In this document: in pieces, positions 35,281 through 47,397 of the stretch | How positions within the stretch are numbered: the stretch's first letter is position 1 | Layout: each line of letters begins with the position of its first letter | Source: Neonectria sp. B-13 | Taxonomy: Eukaryota; Ascomycota; Sordariomycetes; Hypocreales; Nectriaceae | Assembly (NCBI GenBank): GCA_002682825.1 | Contig: NOKP01000037.1 | Span: 1-64,000, forward strand | Reading direction: 5' to 3' | DNA length: 64,000 nucleotides | The notes under the pieces: model-generated | What the model was told of the DNA's origin: nothing | The model's input: only the letters and a program-made list of their open reading frames with translations | The model's database searches: none | Position numbers and translations under genes: made by a program

Positions 35281-35865
35281 TCAAAGCAGAGTCAAAGTAA
35301 TATCCCCACGAATCTTTGCTTTTAGCTGTATCTCGATATCCAAGTTCAGTTCAAGCCGAATGGCAGGTGCGCCGCTTTTGCTCTTCCTTGGCGTGGTCGG
35401 CGTGGTCGACGGTCTCCGTTGTTCTCGTGCCCAGCGCAGTTGAAAACCAGGCTCGTCATCTGGACTTTCCGACTTCGTGCTCTGGGCGCCTTTCGTTGCG
35501 TTCTCGTCGACTGGCTGTGATTTCTTTTTCCGTCGCTTCTCTTTCTGGAAAATTTCCCCATCGGCCGTTGGAGACTGGGGCTTGCTACGGGTCGTCGCCT
35601 TTTTTCGCCTCCGAGGCTTGGTCGTGTCAACTTCAGGCTCTATTGACCCCTCTGGCTGTGTGCTCTGGACAATTTGCTTCGCAGGTTCTGCGTCGCTTCC
35701 TGGGTAGTCGCTATGTGTCGGGTCCTTTTGCCTTGGCTCCTTCTCCAAGACTTTCTTCTCATCGGCGTTTGGCGACTCTGCCTGTATTTGTCTTGTGGGT
35801 GATTCGGTTGTGGGGGGTGGACTTTCTTGCTGCTCTTGGACTTCATCCAACGTAAACCCCGCCAT
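35281..35865 (-). CDS. Disordered basic protein with conserved-looking C-terminal motif
   Basis: A single-exon 194-aa protein of unknown function. Residues 1-160 are charged and low in hydrophobics (Pro, Glu, Lys, Ser, Thr), with basic clusters KPRRRKK and KEKRRKKK that could be nuclear-localisation signals. The last 28 residues switch to alternating hydrophobic/charged residues (IRLELNLDIEIQLKAKIRGD then ITLTLL), a pattern of one or two beta strands, ending at the terminus. Similar tails occur in uncharacterised filamentous-fungal proteins, as far as I recall. It overlaps no other convincing gene, and the long + strand frame opposite is a shadow. Confidence 0.7.
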   Translation of the reverse strand: MAGFTLDEVQEQQESPPPTTESPTRQIQAESPNADEKKVLEKEPRQKDPTHSDYPGSDAEPAKQIVQSTQPEGSIEPEVDTTKPRRRKKATTRSKPQSPTADGEIFQKEKRRKKKSQPVDENATKGAQSTKSESPDDEPGFQLRWAREQRRPSTTPTTPRKSKSGAPAIRLELNLDIEIQLKAKIRGDITLTLL

Positions 35866-37052
35866 CGTGGATTCTGGGAAGAATCAATGGCTCACTTATG
35901 TGAGTCAGGCAAGATTTCATTGTTTTTTGAGGAGCAAAAGGCTTTAAGGGCATAGGAGTGACTTTGAGAGATGATATTTTGGAATCCGCTACCACGAATG
36001 CCATATTCTAGGATCCAGTTTACGGAGCGAAAGTCGCCACAATGATGACGTACTTGAGGTTCAGGCTAGAATTTCGTCCTGGAAGCTTGGACCTAAGCCA
36101 TCACGTGATTAATCTCTTGAATAACTTTGAACATAAGATTTATGGTCAACTTCGATGTGGACTCGTATAATTATTGAATCGGAATCATTCTAAACGACAT
36201 CACGGGCACTTGTGGACAGGGCTGGAGTTAAAGTGACATCAAATAAAGTAACGTACATAATGCCGCACTGCTCTCAACCAACACCTCGGATTGAGTAGAA
36301 TTAAGAAGTGACCAAAGTTAAGTGTGACTAGTAAGATTGAGTCTTGCTGATGAACACAGTGAGTTCTTATAGCTGCTTTCAAGGGTCGAAAGAACAAGGG
36401 CTCGGTTATGTGAATCTTAACAGGTCCAGACAGGGCGAACTTTTGTTCTATATGTGCCAATTATATCGCACGGTCAGTCCGTCCCACAGTCATGCGGCTA
36501 GTTGACTCAATAGCTGCCCCTTGCGATGTAAGAAAGACCACCCCCTACTCCAAGTTCTTCATCTCTAGCACGGCTGACATCTGGAGCAGGATGCCCCATC
36601 AAGAGCAATACACACTTGACCCTCCCAACACTATCGACTCACACACTAACAATGACCAACTTAATGGCATTCTCGAGCTCTTGAAGACCTTGTTGCAGTC
36701 AGCAAACTAGTTAACCTACGCTCGCTGATTGCTACGAGGCTCTAAGTGACCTCGATCTGGCAGTGGAGAACACCGGCGCTGCGAGTATTGGTTAGCGTAG
36801 TTCCCGCAATGGTAAATTTGGACGATCCAACGACAAACTTCAGCAGCCTCATCGTGTGGATCAATCATCTGACAATGATTAGATCGTTACTACCGACGGC
36901 AATGTATCAGGAACAAGATTGTTTGTGTTCAATATCCAGCACCACGCTATCTTGCTTGCGTCACTGGTATTTCAGCCATCGAATTCATAGAGCTATTCTA
37001 AAGTTTCATTTTGAATGTAGTGCACCTTCAGCAATAAAAACAATAGGCTATG
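35866..37052. other. Intergenic, nothing recognised
   Basis: About 1.2 kb, AT-rich. Short + frames (36492-36710, 36746-37066) overlap the 3' end of the ankyrin gene and lack motifs. Confidence 0.45.
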
Positions 37053-40000
37053 CTAGAAGTTCATAAAACCAGGCGGCAAGACTATACCAGGCTCTGGCGT
37101 AATCTTGTTCAGCTCTTCCATCCAGTACCCAGGCCAGTACGGCCTTGTTAACTCCTCTTCGGTGTCGCTATAAGAATCTTCTTCAAGCTCATCGTGGTTC
37201 CATTCGACACCTATTTCTTTCGCTGCCTGAATTTGAGCTTCTGTGAGCTTTTGAGACTCCAGCTCCTCGATCACTGACCGCATTTTTGGGGCCCAACTGT
37301 CTTGGAGGAAAGGGATGAGCCTGGCATTACACCCACACATGTTCTCAAAGTCAACAATGAGGTCCTCCAGCAACATCAAAATTTCCCAATCTTCCTGTTG
37401 GATCTCCTCGGAATCTTCAGCGCTACATCTTTTGATAAGTCTTAGTTCAAACCAACCACAGCAGGTGTGTTGAAGACCCAAAGTGGTGAATGTCAAGTGG
37501 CGCAAGAGCGCCCGATAAAGCCCAGTGTACTGTTCGCTTTGATAACATTCTGGACCAATCAGTCCAAAAACGGCCTGACACATATTTTCTGCTCCGTAAC
37601 AGTTAGGCAGCTGTATTGCATGTAGGAAAACGTTCAATGGAGTGCAACCCCCCGATGAGCAGTGGCATGAACAGTCGTCAGCAACCTTGGCAAACATCAT
37701 ATCCGAGACAACCTGGGGCAGGCTGAAATCGAGCTCCTGAATGGATTCAAAATTCCGGCCAAGATATGCCATAATGTAGTGTGCCCCTGAGGAGAGAATA
37801 ATGTTGGTGTCCGGTGGCTGCATGGTCAGGGAAATAGGGGATGCAAGCTCTGCGCCATGCTGGGTTAACCAACTAACATAACGAGCCATATCGCGGATTG
37901 ATCCTGAGGTGTTAACCCATGGATTCTCAATGCCCTGTCTGATTTGGCAAAAGTCGCTGGGTGACAAAAATTCAGTGTCTTTGAACCCCAGATTCCACGC
38001 GAATTCGGCGACGTCGTCGTTAGAAATTAGGGCGTAGATGGCTTGATTGTACCCATCCACTTGGCCATAAGAATCGTCTTCGTACACCCTCAGAGACATT
38101 GGTACGGGCGAAGAGCGAGCATCGAGATGTCGCTGCACCTTAAATGCGGCTTTGTCTAAGACTCTTGACGGGCAAATGCCTAGGTCTTTCACCTCGCCCA
38201 GCGAGAGCATCTTCAGTGCCAGAGCTTCCAGCTTCTTCCTTCTAGCTTTGAGGTGACGTAGTACCAGTTTTTGTACGACGTTAGACGGCCTTTGCACCTC
38301 CCAGAGGGGATGGTTAAAGGCGTTACGGAGAAAGCTGGGATACAGAGCACTTTTCGATTGCAATAAACTCTCCAGGATTTCGCAGCCACCGCATTCAACG
38401 AAATTCTGTTTCCTGCAGGCTTTGTGCAGATAGTCGTAAGTCGCATAATCGATCGGATAGTAGCCAGAGATGTCCATGACATTGAGAAGCTTTGTATCGG
38501 TCTGCAGAAGAACGGACTTGAAAATCTGGAGGTTGCCTACTCCCACAGCAACATGGATAGGCAATTGCCCGAAATGATTCATCTCGCTGACAGATGATGG
38601 GAATGACTTTAAAATGTGCGCAACATTATCTTGGTCCTGCTTCAGTATACTCATTGCAAGCGGACCGAAACCCAGAACTTACAGGCGGAAGTCATCAGCT
38701 TAGCGATCTTTCATTAATCATCTCAGTAGCAGGTTGAAACATCGACTTACTTTCAGCAGCATGAGGAAAGTTCTGTACATTGTGTATCACACGGAAGGTA
38801 TATGACAGACTTTGAAACTGAGATCGGTCGCCTGTAACTTCAGAGCTGTGTGAGACCATGGCCTGGAGGGTGTCGTTGACCACGCTGTTCTTCTTTAGCC
38901 AACTAGACCTTAAGGTAGCAACCAATGGGTGACTGTTCTCAGTGACTTAGTTTTTCTCAGAGAACCTCGGCCGTAGATGTTTCTAGGCCCCAGAGTAGAG
39001 AACAGTCTTACCTTTCCAAGTTGTTGTCGTAAGTGAATGGTACATTCAAAAATATGAAAAACCTGATTAGGCGCGCGACCTGTTCTGCTAGGCCTAGCTT
39101 TCATTGCGCCGTTCGTGTTAAATAAGATTGAATATTTCTCTCTTTTGCATGGAGAAATCATACCTGCACCAATTTCAATGCGTGGATCAGTGTTGTGAGC
39201 AAGGATCTACCATCCTCATCCACGTCACTCGGAGATCCTTGCTTGTTGGAGTAACACCACAGAATCCGTTTACAGCATGCTTCTAAGAGAGATTCTCGCT
39301 CCTCGCTTGGGGCCTGATATAGAGCCCCCCTTATGATGGCTCCTATTCTGAACACTGGAGAGAGATCGGAGTTTACTGTTGCAATCCACCTGAGATCATG
39401 GCCAATGCTTAGACCGCCAGCACCCGACTTAAGAGACCATGATACTCGGAGAGCATTCCGTAGAAAATATCGCATTATAGGGATAGTGACTCCAAAGCCT
39501 CGACATTGCTGGTAGTTTGATGGAGCAAACTGTGACCAAGGGCATTCAGGCGCATGATGAATCGTTTGTCTCGTTTCGTTGTGAACGAACAACGGGCCCC
39601 ATCGGCTCTGGTTTCGTCGCAGCGTACGACGTGTGACGCAGAGACAAGGCCGGATCTTCGCGCCATGAAGGCCTGGATCCGCAATCATTCGCGTGTCGTG
39701 AAAGCCTGGGGTCGCTCGCGACTCCCCCGACGGTAAGAATTCGTCGCACATTGTCCTCAGATCGGCTGGTTTTGCAACAAGTCGACCGACATGCACATTG
39801 ACGGCGTTGAACTCAGCAGGCGTGTTTGCCATTTGATTGAGAATCTCCTCGAATCTGTCTAAGCGCCTGTTAACATGTGAGAAGTCCTGACGGACGCTCT
39901 GCGTGTTTTCGTCAACTCGCTTAGAGATTTGGGTGGTTGTCTGCGATAAAGCCTCGGAATGCTGGGCCATCAACACGGATGTACTGGCTATTCGTGCGTT

Positions 40001-40672
40001 GATTTCAGGAACAAGTTGCTCTACGCGGCTCACGGAAGTGTGGATGTCGGCTATGGGTTTGGACAGGTTGTCGATCTTGATCTGGCTCTCGTCTTCCGTG
40101 ATACGGATTGCCACGAGGCTTGATTTCACGTCCGATACAGTCTCATTGGTACTGAGAGAAATATTCCTGTTGTTCCCGAGCCGTTATTACGCTTTTTGTG
40201 AATGTTACGGGGTTTCAGACACTACATACAAGCCGAAGGTCTGTAATGCTGTTTGCAGGACCCCGTTTGTAGCTGCCAGCCTTTTCTCGAGCTCGAGAAT
40301 GCTCTCCCGGTGGAACGGAAAAGAATATTTTCTGCCCTTGTCCTTGAGCTTGGCCGAGAGTGTGTTCTCTTGAGTTTTCGGGCCCGTCAATCGTGTGACC
40401 AAAGTCTCCAATGCCTTCAACTCGTTTTCGCAGGAAAGAACGCAAGTGTCCACTGTGCTGCTCGTTGTCGCATTGTTCTTCGTGGGCGTAGATGTCACAA
40501 GTTTGATCGCATCGAGACATTGTTGTAGCATGTCGGTTTGCCTCCTCGCAAAGTCGAGGTCTCGTTGTCTGCTGTTGACGGCATCGAGGTACTTGGAGAT
40601 TTCGCCGTAGAGCTGCAGTCCTAGCGATACCAGTCCAGCAGCTGTGCCGGTGATACCGATGGGCTCAGCCAT
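37053..40672 (-). CDS. PigL_N-type N-terminal domain plus ankyrin-like protein (NLR-like without NTPase)
   Basis: Five exons: 40672-40230, 40166-39164, 39079-39012, 38932-38751, 38677-37053; introns 63, 84, 79 and 73 nt. Phases close and give 1106 aa. The N-terminus (PIGITGTAAGLVSLGLQLYG, DLDFARRQTDMLQQCL) matches the helical fungal PigL_N/'fungal N-terminal' domain that heads many STAND-like and ankyrin proteins. Residues about 165-260 are heptad-like coiled coil (SRVEQLVPEINARI, SKRVDENTQSVRQDF). No NACHT or NB-ARC P-loop is present. An ankyrin-like unit follows (HFGQLPIHVAVGVGNLQIFKSVLL, NVMDISGYYPIDYAT), then a long Cys-containing C-terminal region ending acidic (EEDSYSDTEEEL). Such proteins are often linked to self/non-self recognition; that role is inferred. 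Splicing of the two short middle exons is the weakest part. Confidence 0.78.
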
Positions 40673-42513
40673 CTTCGGATCTGTGTCGGCGATGAGCCGG
40701 ACGCAGGAAGAGGGAATATGCCGGAGGAAGAAAAAGAGGGGAAGGTGAAAGTTGAAAATCAGGCTGGCGAAAAGGCAAGGCGTGCATTATGCAAGTCGAC
40801 GTGTCAGATCAGAACTGCGCCACCGTTGGGCTGATTCCCTTATGTTTACGAATGGCACTGGTATCCAATTATGAGTGGCTGTTTGGGCTAGTTGCATCAC
40901 TAGGTACGTGAGGTTGGTCTATGTCTTGTGTTGGCTCTCCTGTTTTACAACCTGTAGCCTAACACATCTACTGGGGCCAAATAAACCACTCGGTCGAGCA
41001 AATCTCCTTGAATTAGGCGCTGCAGTCAAACGGCGGACTGTTAAATGGTTTCCAACTCAAGATGCGGCCGCATCCTTGGAGGGGCCAGTGTGGTCGGCTG
41101 GCGCTTCAACGGCAGACTCAATCCTTCCAACAATAACATCGCCCCCCACTGCCAAGTAGCCAGTCTTAGCAAAACTGTCCAGTAAGTACAAATTGCATTG
41201 ATGTCAGCGTTTTTAACCAGCAGAGTCTACATACATGGTTCCCTTGTACCCTCATTCCAACTATTAACTTTCCGGTCTTTATTTGAACCTTATACTCCCC
41301 CATGACTTAGCCTGCACGCCAATCGCACTAAAGCTTCCACGCTTTCCTGCTCTCAAATTGCGGCAAACAGCCCAAGCTCCCACGCCAACCAAGTACTCAA
41401 GGCTGAAAAGTACACAACTCACTCTGTTCTCCCTGTTGAGACATCTGGGACAAGGTGTGCGAGGGCAAACACGTGAAGACCAATCTCGGGTCCATCAATT
41501 TCTCCCAGACAAAAAAAGTGCACATGCTGCAACCTAGCCTGGTTGGAGATACGAGAGAACGTGAACGTTACATCCTAGAGAGGATTATGGAGATAAGGTC
41601 GAAGACAAGTGCGCGAACAACCCTGGAGATACACGTTTATTCAAGCCCGACGATATGTTTGACCAAGTTAGTCAGAAGTGGTTCATGTCGTTTCTTTTTC
41701 GCCCCTGTCAGAAGGATCTCGGGTTCGTCATAAGCCAGAAAATGCTCCGCGTGAAGAGATATAAAATCACGAGTATTGTTGCGGCTACAAAAATGAACGA
41801 GTGGCACTACGTTCTCCCCTGGCACTTCCTAATTAATCTGAAGGCTAAGCGCTCAACGATATTTAATGTCACTCACCCCCGGAGATCTGAAATCCTTCGG
41901 ACCTTGGAGGCTAGTACGCATGCCAAATGAGCCTGGCACACAAGAGTTCAAAACTGAGAGTTGAAGTCCAAGCGTCCATATAGTCACTTTTATTATTCCC
42001 TGCATGGGTATTTATAGACGAGTTGTATGCAAGAAGCAGACTAAGCACATAAGGATCAAGAAGGCCAAGGAGACTGGAATGTCCAAAGAGTGAGGTAAAA
42101 CAACAAGGGATCGAGCTTGAACTACGTCAACATGTGTGCGTGATCAAACCCCAATGCAGTATCAAGTAGTTGCTTCTGGTTCAGCGTATCCGGAGCTCCC
42201 GAACTTAAGCTTCACGTTCACTTATCCATGGCTTGGCGCGTAAGAAGTCCCTGGGAGACAGGGGCTTGTGCAGTGACCATGGCCCACGAAGAACTCTAAT
42301 GTGCCCGGACACCAGGGATGCTCATGATTGTTCCCTGCAGTATGAAATATTCCGTCTCTCTAGGATATAGTGCGTAGCCAAGGGCACGCCATCTAGACTG
42401 ACATGGCTTAAATAGCAGCATATCCGCAGGTTCTTCATACATGGTAGAATGGTTGACTATACTACCTTTCACGGATTCTAGCTTACAGCCTGAAGTGGCA
42501 ATCAATTTCCAAC
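40673..42513. other. Intergenic, nothing recognised
   Basis: About 1.8 kb between divergently placed genes. Open frames such as 40875-41159 and 41283-41733 on + show no motif. No repeat or RNA gene recognised. Confidence 0.45.
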
Positions 42514-43220
42514 ATGTATATCCGCGGGCTCATGCTACAGACCGCTTCCTTCTTGTCTCTCTTCAGCCCCTGGGAAAAGACTCAGTGGATCGCCTCGGAC
42601 GACACCATCCGCAACGGAACAAGCCGATCCTTGTTGGACATCATTGAACCCGAGGCTCCTGAGAATCCTTTTTCGCGGTCAATTGCCAAATTTCATGGAC
42701 AACTGGACTATGCCACTCTCGGAGGATCCGGCTTCGCTTCACAACGCACCATTGACGATTGGCCTGGACTCGATTTATCCGACTACGAAAGCATCGTCCT
42801 CGAAATACCGTACACAGACGGCAAAAAATACACAATAAATCTTAAGGATACTGTGCTTCCTCCGACGGAGAGCGGTGCAGAGCAGGCTACTATTAGCTGG
42901 GAATTCGACTTTCAACTTCCCGCGACGGGAATAAAGCAGAGCGAAGAGATGGTCGACAGGGTCGTCATCAACTTCACAGATCTGGTACCGACGTTTAGAG
43001 GAAGGGTTCAAAACGACACCTCACCGCTTGATTTAGCCAAAATCAAGAGAGTCAGTGTCATGATCCGCAGGTAAGAGGTGTTCTTTAGATCTGATCGCGC
43101 AATTCACTAATGAGACACAGTTTCTTCGCGGAGCAGGATGGGGACTTTGAATTACACATTAAGTCAGTTACTGCTCAAAGCCGCGCTCCGGCACAGGCAA
43201 AAGTGAAGTCACTCTTGTGA
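42514..43220 (+). CDS. CIA30-domain protein
   Basis: Two exons (42514-43070, 43121-43220; 50-nt intron) give 218 aa. The product fits the NADH:ubiquinone oxidoreductase intermediate-associated protein 30 (CIA30) domain, a galactose-binding-like beta sandwich: WIASDDTIRNGTSRSLLD, AKFHGQLDYATLGGSGFASQRT, SDYESIVLEIPYTDGKKYTI and, across the splice, VSVMIRSFFAEQDGDFELHI. The short N-terminus (MYIRGLMLQTASFLSLF) is not a clear mitochondrial targeting sequence. Many fungi carry a short CIA30-only paralogue of this kind besides the complex I assembly factor. Whether this copy acts in complex I assembly is unclear. Confidence 0.87.
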
Positions 43221-45127
43221 AGCATGGTATTAAGGTGAATGGAGAAACAAAGTCATCACCTTAACGGAGAACACTGCTTGCGTCCAAGGGATTGGTTGTA
43301 AAAGGATGTCAACGAAGCTACTCATAAGAAGCAGACTGGTTTCGCAAGTGAAACCCGCCTTAGCAAGATACCTTTTGCTTCGAAAAAGAAATTTGCCACT
43401 CGGGTGTTGAATGGCTTAGAAGCCGGTGCGGACCTTTGCGAAGACCTATAAATGTGCAATAGTTTTATTATTTGGTACGTCAGAGTGCTTGGCTTTTGAT
43501 CGACGAAGCATGGCAGTCGGTGGCATGAATAAAGTCCCAAACAGTTAATTTACTGCACCATAAAAAGGTTTGTGAGTCCCATAATACTGGAACCCTCGGA
43601 TAAATGGTCTCATATCCTTGCATGCATCGAACACTAAACGCCCGACAGGTCAGACCCTAATTCTCGGAAGGGCCGCTGCATTTGACTTATCCTTGTCGAC
43701 CTTCTTGAATGGCCTTGCAGCGAGGTGATCATAGAAGCTGCGTGTGAGGCAGGATTGCTGACCCAATATTCAGATGAATGATCCAGAACGTATTTGAGGC
43801 AGCATCTGCTAGCTTGGTATGTCGACTGCGCTGGAAGTGTGAAAGTGGGATGACGGATTTACCGGTTTAAACAGAAATATGCATGTAGATTGGAAAAACG
43901 GCGTCTTGGCGGAAGAAACAAAACCGTCAGACTGTCTGTCTCGCTTTCCAGCAAACCTATATACACATCACCCTGTTCAGCAGGGCTAGAAAGGCATTGA
44001 ACTCTTTCATTGTAATGTGTATGGTAATTCGAAACCATCTAGCTGGAGTTGTCGTACGACCTGACTTGTGATGGATTGCCTAGAAAGCGAATCTGCCCGA
44101 TGCACTTGCCACAATAGGTCCAGCACAAACTTCTCCGACAGTCTGCTCCTGACGCTTGATAGCAACCCTGTCACGGCCTTTTTCCGTATAAACGTGACCG
44201 ATTTTCTATGTCTATCGTCTCTTCACTGGCTTTCTTTTCCGGCTTGACGTTGGAATTGAAACCGAGTTCGAGTAATCTCTTCCATGAGCTTCACTGACTC
44301 CTTGGAACAGCCCATGTTGCACGATGATGTTCGGGTTACAAAAGCCTCGTCCACCCATTTCGTAGCCAGAAATTCGTCCGACTATACATGTCGCTAGTAG
44401 AACAACAATAAAAGTCAAGTGCTGTAGCTCAATATCATACCGTGCCCAGCTTCCAGAACTGGAACTTCCCGCACAACCGGTTGCAATATGTTGGTCACCC
44501 ACAATCCCGCCTAATTTGATCAGCGGATACTAAGACTAATCATATCCCTAGCCTGACCTCTAGCCCTATATGCTTCAACATTTTCTTAGGGTCAAAATGA
44601 AGATTACAAGTCAAGGTGTTGTTACTAGGTCTTAAAGTAGAGAGGCTTGGCTGACCTCTCCGTGGATGTCTAAAGTCATGTTTATCCAGTCTCTCTACCA
44701 CGTAAAGGTTCCTACAATTTAACTAGCACCTTGGATTCTAGACGAGTATCAATATACTCAAAAACAAACCTTTTAGGCCTTCTGTTTCTTCGTGGGCGAC
44801 TCATATTCATCCTCATAATCTGCCTTCTGCGTTTCCGGTTATTGTGTCTGTTGGACAATCGCCACACCTCGCTCGAGAAGAGCATCGAAAATATCAGCAA
44901 AACAACATAGTTCTCTGGCCTGTACACGTTGAGTGGTTGAGTATTGGCGAAATACACCATTCCTACAATCTCATCACGCTGCAGCACCTCTTGCTGGGAT
45001 GGACCACCGCACCCTGCCGCCGAAATTCGCAATAGAACTGATCCGCATACACCGTCCCGAACATACGGCTCTCAGATCAATGATGGAGTGTTGGCGCCTT
45101 GGATACGTTGCTCGAGCGAAACATATG
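43221..45127. other. Gene-poor region
   Basis: No firm gene. A 96-codon frame at 44212-44502 (-) starts with a possible membrane segment but is otherwise unrecognised. A basic Arg/Lys-rich frame at 44712-45032 (-) lies in line with the downstream pseudogene and may be part of its decayed 3' end. Confidence 0.4.
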
Positions 45128-46015
45128 TCACCCGTGGCAAAGGCACGCGATCAGGGTGATCTTTCGATCTCCACCCACCGCATGACGGTACTCCCCTATC
45201 GCGTCGAAGAGCTGCCCGGAAGCCAACCGCAAGAAGACACTACTTACCGGTCACGAAAGAATCAAGCAGTAACCTGTCTCCAGGGAAGACCTTCGCCTAG
45301 GAATAAAGGATTTCGAGGCAGCTTCCATATTCATGAATTTCTTGTTGAAGTGGATGTGATCGTGATGTTTGGCAAGGCCAATGTCGGTCTCTCCGATCCG
45401 ATTACAAACATGACGAATATTTGTACTAGGGCGAATTCCTTGGGTAGCCTTGAAGATTCACTTTGACTCCTCATTCTCATGTTGGAAGTCTTCGGAATGG
45501 GCGTCAAGCAACCGCTCTCAGTTGTCAAAGGAACATGTTAGCCGACGGTTGCCTTCTTTCTCAATCAAAATGCCTGCCGCGACTAAGTGTATTATTCCCT
45601 TTTCCTTTTCGTCAGGCAAGCTAATCATAACGCCTGGATAGAACTCGTCTTGCAACGCCACGTAGTCGGTTTCGTCGCAAGTACCAAGCTGGGTGCATGG
45701 CCGAGGAAGGACTGCGCGTCTGCGTCATTCTGCGCGGGGAAGGGGTCCGTTGCAGTACCGAATGAAAAACGGACAGCCTTCTATGTCTCCTGGTAGAATT
45801 TTCAATCTGCTCTGGAACTCGTCGCCTGTCATCTCTGGTAGTTCAACAATCAGTGCCTTCCAGACGAGGGAGATGGCAGTGCAATCGGGAAAGATGCAGT
45901 CGGCCAAATAGAGAGTAGCCTCCCTTGGAAGATGCTGGCCAGGCTTCATGAGCGCGAGCATCCGAGATTCTATCGCGATGTCTTCACTGCACGAGCTCTG
46001 TCCTTCCAATTCCAA
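45128..46015 (-). pseudogene. Decayed gene with five in-frame TGA stops
   Basis: One reading frame on the minus strand stays protein-like from 46015 to 45128 with no frameshift but is cut by TGA at 45725-45727, 45518-45520, 45458-45460, 45251-45253 and 45128-45130. Legible parts are EGCPFFIRYCNGPLP, YVALQDEFYPGVMISLP, LVAAGILIEKEGNRRLTCSF and NRIGETDIGLAKHHDHIHFN. The order 'AGILIE..GNRRLTCSF' then 'IGETDIGLAK' resembles an uncharacterised filamentous-fungal protein family with a protease-like beta-barrel look; I recall the family only as hypothetical. No part is expected to be translated usefully. Confidence 0.6.
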
Positions 46016-47397
46016 GGCAATCGCATATTATTCCAGATAGCAATCAAGCCAGCAACAGTAAAGGGACATTTTTCTTCTATTGCTGGGCGATGTGGTTCGC
46101 ATGCGAGCATGTGGAAAGGTGTTTGGTATAAAAGTCGATGACGCCGTAGTGTTAGTTTAGGTAGTCTTGAAAGGCGTCCAGTTGTTCGCTGGTGATATTC
46201 TGCGGCCCGAGATTACTGTTCTCTCCCCAGAACGAAAACTCTTAAAATTCTAGCGCCGAGATCCGGCCCAAGTCATCGTAGAGGGCTGAGAGATGGAGGG
46301 GTTGGGGAATCCATGACGTCGAGTACCTAGTAAATCACATCAGCCAAAGCGGCTTGAGAGCCAGCAGTCTCTCGAAGATTGACTTATGTCTGCGTGTGTC
46401 GAACTGGAGACAGTCCTACCAAAGCGCAAATGACCGCGATGATAAGGATCAGCCTCTCATCATCCTAGACCCCAATCATCGGATGTGACAACGCTGGATC
46501 AATCCGGAATCTGGCGACACGGCACTTGATGTTGCAGGCGATAAAGTTTTGGCGAAAGAAGAACCATCAAAACAGATCGCGCAGGTAGGTAGGTATTCGC
46601 GGTTGACAGAGCCTAAATTCCCTGGGGCTTTTCTTTTGGCGGAAATATGCACACTCGGGTGATGGAGAGTCAAGCGCATGTAAGACGTACGTACATCAAT
46701 GCGTGTGACTCTTGAGTAGCTTGAGCTGCATCAATTGGTCATGTGTATGTCGAAGATTGCGGTGTGCATGTGTAGGCTTCATGGCATTAGTAGCCATCAT
46801 TATTGCTGTTGAGTATCCAGTCGACAGGGCGTGGTCGACTGACACAAGGCGCAATACCCTACACCGGAATTTTAGTCGACGGTGAAAGTAAGAGTCACAT
46901 CACGTCAGCGGAATTAGAGAGCAACAGCAAAGGCGTCATCTGTCAATTCTGACAAATGCAGCTTGATCACACTTCGCTCACTTGCGGGACCACCTATTAA
47001 ATAGCTTGTGCGTCACACTCGAACCGTGGGGGATGGGGTTGCGGGGTCAGCGCGGAAGAAAGCCGTCCGCGTGGATGACAATGACAAGGGCGAGAAAACG
47101 ACAACTTGGCAGGGCGTGCTCTGACACTTGTGTGTGAGCTGAGATGACAAATTCCGTACTCGGACACTACTACGCCCAACTGCCATGTCGAACGTAGGGC
47201 GTACGCCTTGTGTCGTGTGGGGCAGCTAGCTCGTTCACTAGCACAACCGACGTGCATGCCGGTGCAACTGTTAGCGAGCGGCTCTTGTGACTCGTTTTGT
47301 TATCTTGCTATAAGGACCGACATCGCTCTTGACATTGAGCAATAGAGCAATAACATCACCGTGTATACCTCGTTCTTCTGGCTACCAACTCGCTAAG
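46016..47397. other. Intergenic; possible 5' remains of the pseudogene, then arrestin promoter
   Basis: About 1.4 kb. The left 120 bp may continue the decayed gene on the minus strand in another frame. The rest, up to the arrestin-like start codon, has no supported gene. The 46800-47300 part is probably promoter. Confidence 0.4.

Noticed and set aside
44933..45466. 177-codon + frame
   Set aside because: Antisense to the TGA-rich pseudogene; no motif and no splice logic.
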